Source of the DNA: an uncultured Sphingobacteriales bacterium
GTDB taxonomy: Bacteria; Bacteroidota; Bacteroidia; Chitinophagales; Chitinophagaceae
NCBI GenBank assembly: GCA_937991535.1
Contig: CALKHN010000007.1
Location: forward strand, 1 to 64,000
Direction: 5' to 3'
DNA: 64,000 nucleotides
The notes beneath the pieces are model-generated. The model saw only the letters and a program-made list of their open reading frames with translations, ran no database searches and had not been told where the DNA came from. Below are positions 62,391 through 64,000 of the stretch, piece after piece (positions within the stretch are counted from its first letter, which is position 1; the number at the start of each line of letters is the position of its first letter). Both the position numbers and the translations under genes were made by a program.

Positions 62391-62401
62391 TGCAATGCAC
62401 A

Positions 62402-62437
62402 CAAAGGGTTTCAATGCTGATTCATTGAAACCCTTTG
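62402..62437. terminator. Strong hairpin terminator between convergent genes
   Basis: A perfect 15-bp stem (CAAAGGGTTTCAATG, with its complement) and a 6-nt loop CTGATT, followed by ATTTT on the plus strand. It should stop the 61860 gene and perhaps the subtilase coming the other way. Confidence 0.8.
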
Positions 62438-62544
62438 ATTTTAGCCTCACGATTCCGTTATTTGATTTTTAGGTTGTTCTGTTTTCAAAAGAAAACAAAC
62501 CTCGCTGGGGATATAATATTCAACTATTGCTATTTTTCTGACCT

Positions 62545-64000
62545 CTACCCTTTTTTTGCTTTTTTCATTTTAGATTTTGGCAATGCAGGCTGACGTAATT
62601 CTTTTTTTTCTCCGGAGATTGAATCGGCCAGTTTTACCGCTTCATACGCATTTACTATGCCGGCAGCGCGGCTAAGTTCCGACATGCTTACTTCTTCATC
62701 GGTTCCCGGCTTTTGTACTTTAATACCTTCCAGTTTGGTTGAAGACTTTTCAATAACAGACTTAATTTGCTGCACTGTAAGATCCGGATAATAAGACATC
62801 AGTAAAGCCGCCAGTCCGGCTACTACGGGGCTGGCCATACTGGTTCCCTGTAAATTTCCATACTGATTTCCTCCTGGTAAAGTAGAATATATTTTTACAC
62901 CCGGCGCAAAAACATCCACTTTTGCTTTTCCATAGTTCGAGAACGAGCCAATAATACCGCCTGCTGCGGGATCACCGCTGGCGCCTACAGTAATCCAGTT
63001 GCTGGCGCGGGCTGTGGTATCATTTTTAAAATCGGCGCTGGGGAAATTATCATTGCTGTCAATATCCTTTGAGTCATTTCCTGCAGCATGTACCAGCAGC
63101 ACACCTTTCGATTCGGCATACCGCACGGCATCGTCTACCCATTGCTTTTGGGGTGATATACTTTTGCCAAAGCTCATATTTATTACTTTGGCGCCATTGT
63201 CTACGGCATAGCGGATAGCATTAGCTACATCCTTATCGTGTTCATCACCATCCGGTACAGCTCTTACCGTCATAATCCGTACATTATCAGCAATACCATT
63301 CATTCCAATATTATTATTGCGTGAGGCGGCAATAATACCTGATACATGGGTTCCGTGCATAGGCGTTCCCGCCATCACATCATTGTTACCATAGTCTCGG
63401 TCGTTTATATCGTCATAATTATCCTGAACTATTTCCCCACGATAATCCTTTGGTTCTTTTACAATGGCTTCCGCTTTTGATTTTTCTCCATTATAAAACT
63501 CTTCCGTTATTTCAAGGAGCCTTTTATTGGTCATTTCACTGGCCTGGAAGCCAAGGAACAAAGCCATTATTGTACTTTTCGCCTTGCTTTCATCTGCTGA
63601 AACCGGCTTAAACTTTTGCAAATCATCGCCGCTGTATTCACTTCTTTTTAAACTGCTTTGAAGAATGCTATCAGCCCAGGGCATTTTTTCTACTATATTT
63701 TTTAAGAACATTACATTCAGTGAAGCTTCTTTGGCATCACCTTCGATCAGGTTTCTTACCTTTTTATACATCTTTATTTCATCCAACTCTTCCGGGCTTG
63801 CTGTAGTTTCATCGGGCTCTGTATCTCCAAATTTCTTCTTTAATTTGTAATACACTCTTGCAGCTTCATATGAGTCCTTATTTACATTTCTTCCATCTTT
63901 TCCACCTAAAAAATTCCAGCCATATATATCATCAATATATCCGTTGTTGTCATCGTCAATGCCGTTGCCCGGAATTTCACCCGGGTTATGCCATAAGACA
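62545..64000 (-). CDS. S8 subtilisin-like serine protease, partial (5' end outside the window)
   Basis: The frame is open to the right edge (first whole codon at 63999-63997); an internal GTG at 63855 is not the start. Visible residues begin LWHNPGEIPGNGIDDDNNGYIDDIYGWNFLGG, the stretch after the catalytic Asp in this family, so the Asp lies beyond the edge. Then comes an unusual helical insert of about 150 residues (KLKKKFGDTEPDETTASPEELDEIKMYKK to NYDDINDRDYG), the catalytic His in GTPMHGTHVSGIIAA, the oxyanion Asn in HAAGND and the Ser in GTSMASPVVAGLAALLMS. The C-terminus is short and basic (ALPKSKMKKAKKG), with no sorting domain. Probably exported; target unknown. Confidence 0.9.
   Translation of the reverse strand, partial: VLWHNPGEIPGNGIDDDNNGYIDDIYGWNFLGGKDGRNVNKDSYEAARVYYKLKKKFGDTEPDETTASPEELDEIKMYKKVRNLIEGDAKEASLNVMFLKNIVEKMPWADSILQSSLKRSEYSGDDLQKFKPVSADESKAKSTIMALFLGFQASEMTNKRLLEITEEFYNGEKSKAEAIVKEPKDYRGEIVQDNYDDINDRDYGNNDVMAGTPMHGTHVSGIIAASRNNNIGMNGIADNVRIMTVRAVPDGDEHDKDVANAIRYAVDNGAKVINMSFGKSISPQKQWVDDAVRYAESKGVLLVHAAGNDSKDIDSNDNFPSADFKNDTTARASNWITVGASGDPAAGGIIGSFSNYGKAKVDVFAPGVKIYSTLPGGNQYGNLQGTSMASPVVAGLAALLMSYYPDLTVQQIKSVIEKSSTKLEGIKVQKPGTDEEVSMSELSRAAGIVNAYEAVKLADSISGEKKELRQPALPKSKMKKAKKG

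Noticed and set aside
63665..63855. GTG at 63855 as the start of the subtilase
   Set aside because: The same frame continues to the window edge with conserved subtilase sequence, so the GTG is an internal Val codon.
1..64000. tRNA or rRNA genes
   Set aside because: Gaps between genes were read for cloverleaf and rRNA words and none was found; a covariance-model scan would be needed to exclude small RNAs.

Overview
The window reads as a chromosomal segment of a Bacteroidota bacterium, most likely a Chitinophagaceae-type member. The evidence is Bacteroidota-type -7 boxes (TAnnTTTG) in front of several genes, few Shine-Dalgarno sequences, Tat-exported Gfo/Idh/MocA and TIM-barrel sugar proteins, a DUF1080 protein, a cupredoxin-PVC-type dehydrogenase fusion, a Uup-like ABC-F protein, and giant Rhs proteins of the DUF6443 type. 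I saw no rRNA, tRNA, CRISPR array, intact insertion sequence or phage. About 38 protein genes are supported; the last runs off the right edge.

Layout. 1-3.4 kb: an MprF-like lysyl-phosphatidylglycerol synthase/flippase followed by an AcvB/VirJ-type serine hydrolase, the make-and-break pair known from lpiA-acvB operons. 3.4-8.7 kb: alkaline phosphatase, Gfo/Idh/MocA oxidoreductase, a small unknown protein, an Fsr-type MFS exporter and a hemolysin III (TrhA) protein. 9.1-31.7 kb: the accessory core of the window. It holds an outer-membrane barrel protein, an Ig-like protein, a 2674-residue SpvB/Rhs-like giant with DNRLRE and PA14 domains, a small exported protein, a 3026-residue Rhs protein with a variable C-terminal toxin tip, and an overlapping small exported immunity candidate. 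The toxin tip carries a motif set resembling the parvovirus VP1u phospholipase A2 domain (YTGxPN, then P-D-AADA-A--HD--Y).

31.9-40.8 kb: periplasmic sugar and alcohol oxidation genes (cupredoxin-PVC dehydrogenase, DJ-1/PfpI protein, TIM-barrel protein, DUF1080 protein, HExxH lipoprotein, PQQ dehydrogenase). With the Tat oxidoreductase at 4.7 kb they resemble the parts list of 3-ketoglycoside breakdown. 41-47.7 kb: PepSY-like lipoprotein, SRPBCC protein, ABC-2 permease, SppA, then folK, deoxynucleoside kinase and an MFS exporter. 47.7-48.7 kb: a RES/Xre toxin-antitoxin pair with a candidate operator. 48.8-64 kb: housekeeping genes (YkgJ-like protein, gcvP, pepT, site-2 protease, histidine kinase, ABC-F, hydroxyacid dehydrogenase, serine hydrolase, SDR, a small exported protein and a partial subtilase).

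Two kinds of repeat cut across the genes. Short tandem-repeat tracts start directly after the stop codon of four genes (oxidoreductase, trhA, the Ig-like gene and the first giant). A REP-like palindrome lies between the giants, and a related one appears to be inserted in frame inside the Rhs gene. Good intrinsic terminators follow the DJ-1, folK, gcvP and 62 kb genes.
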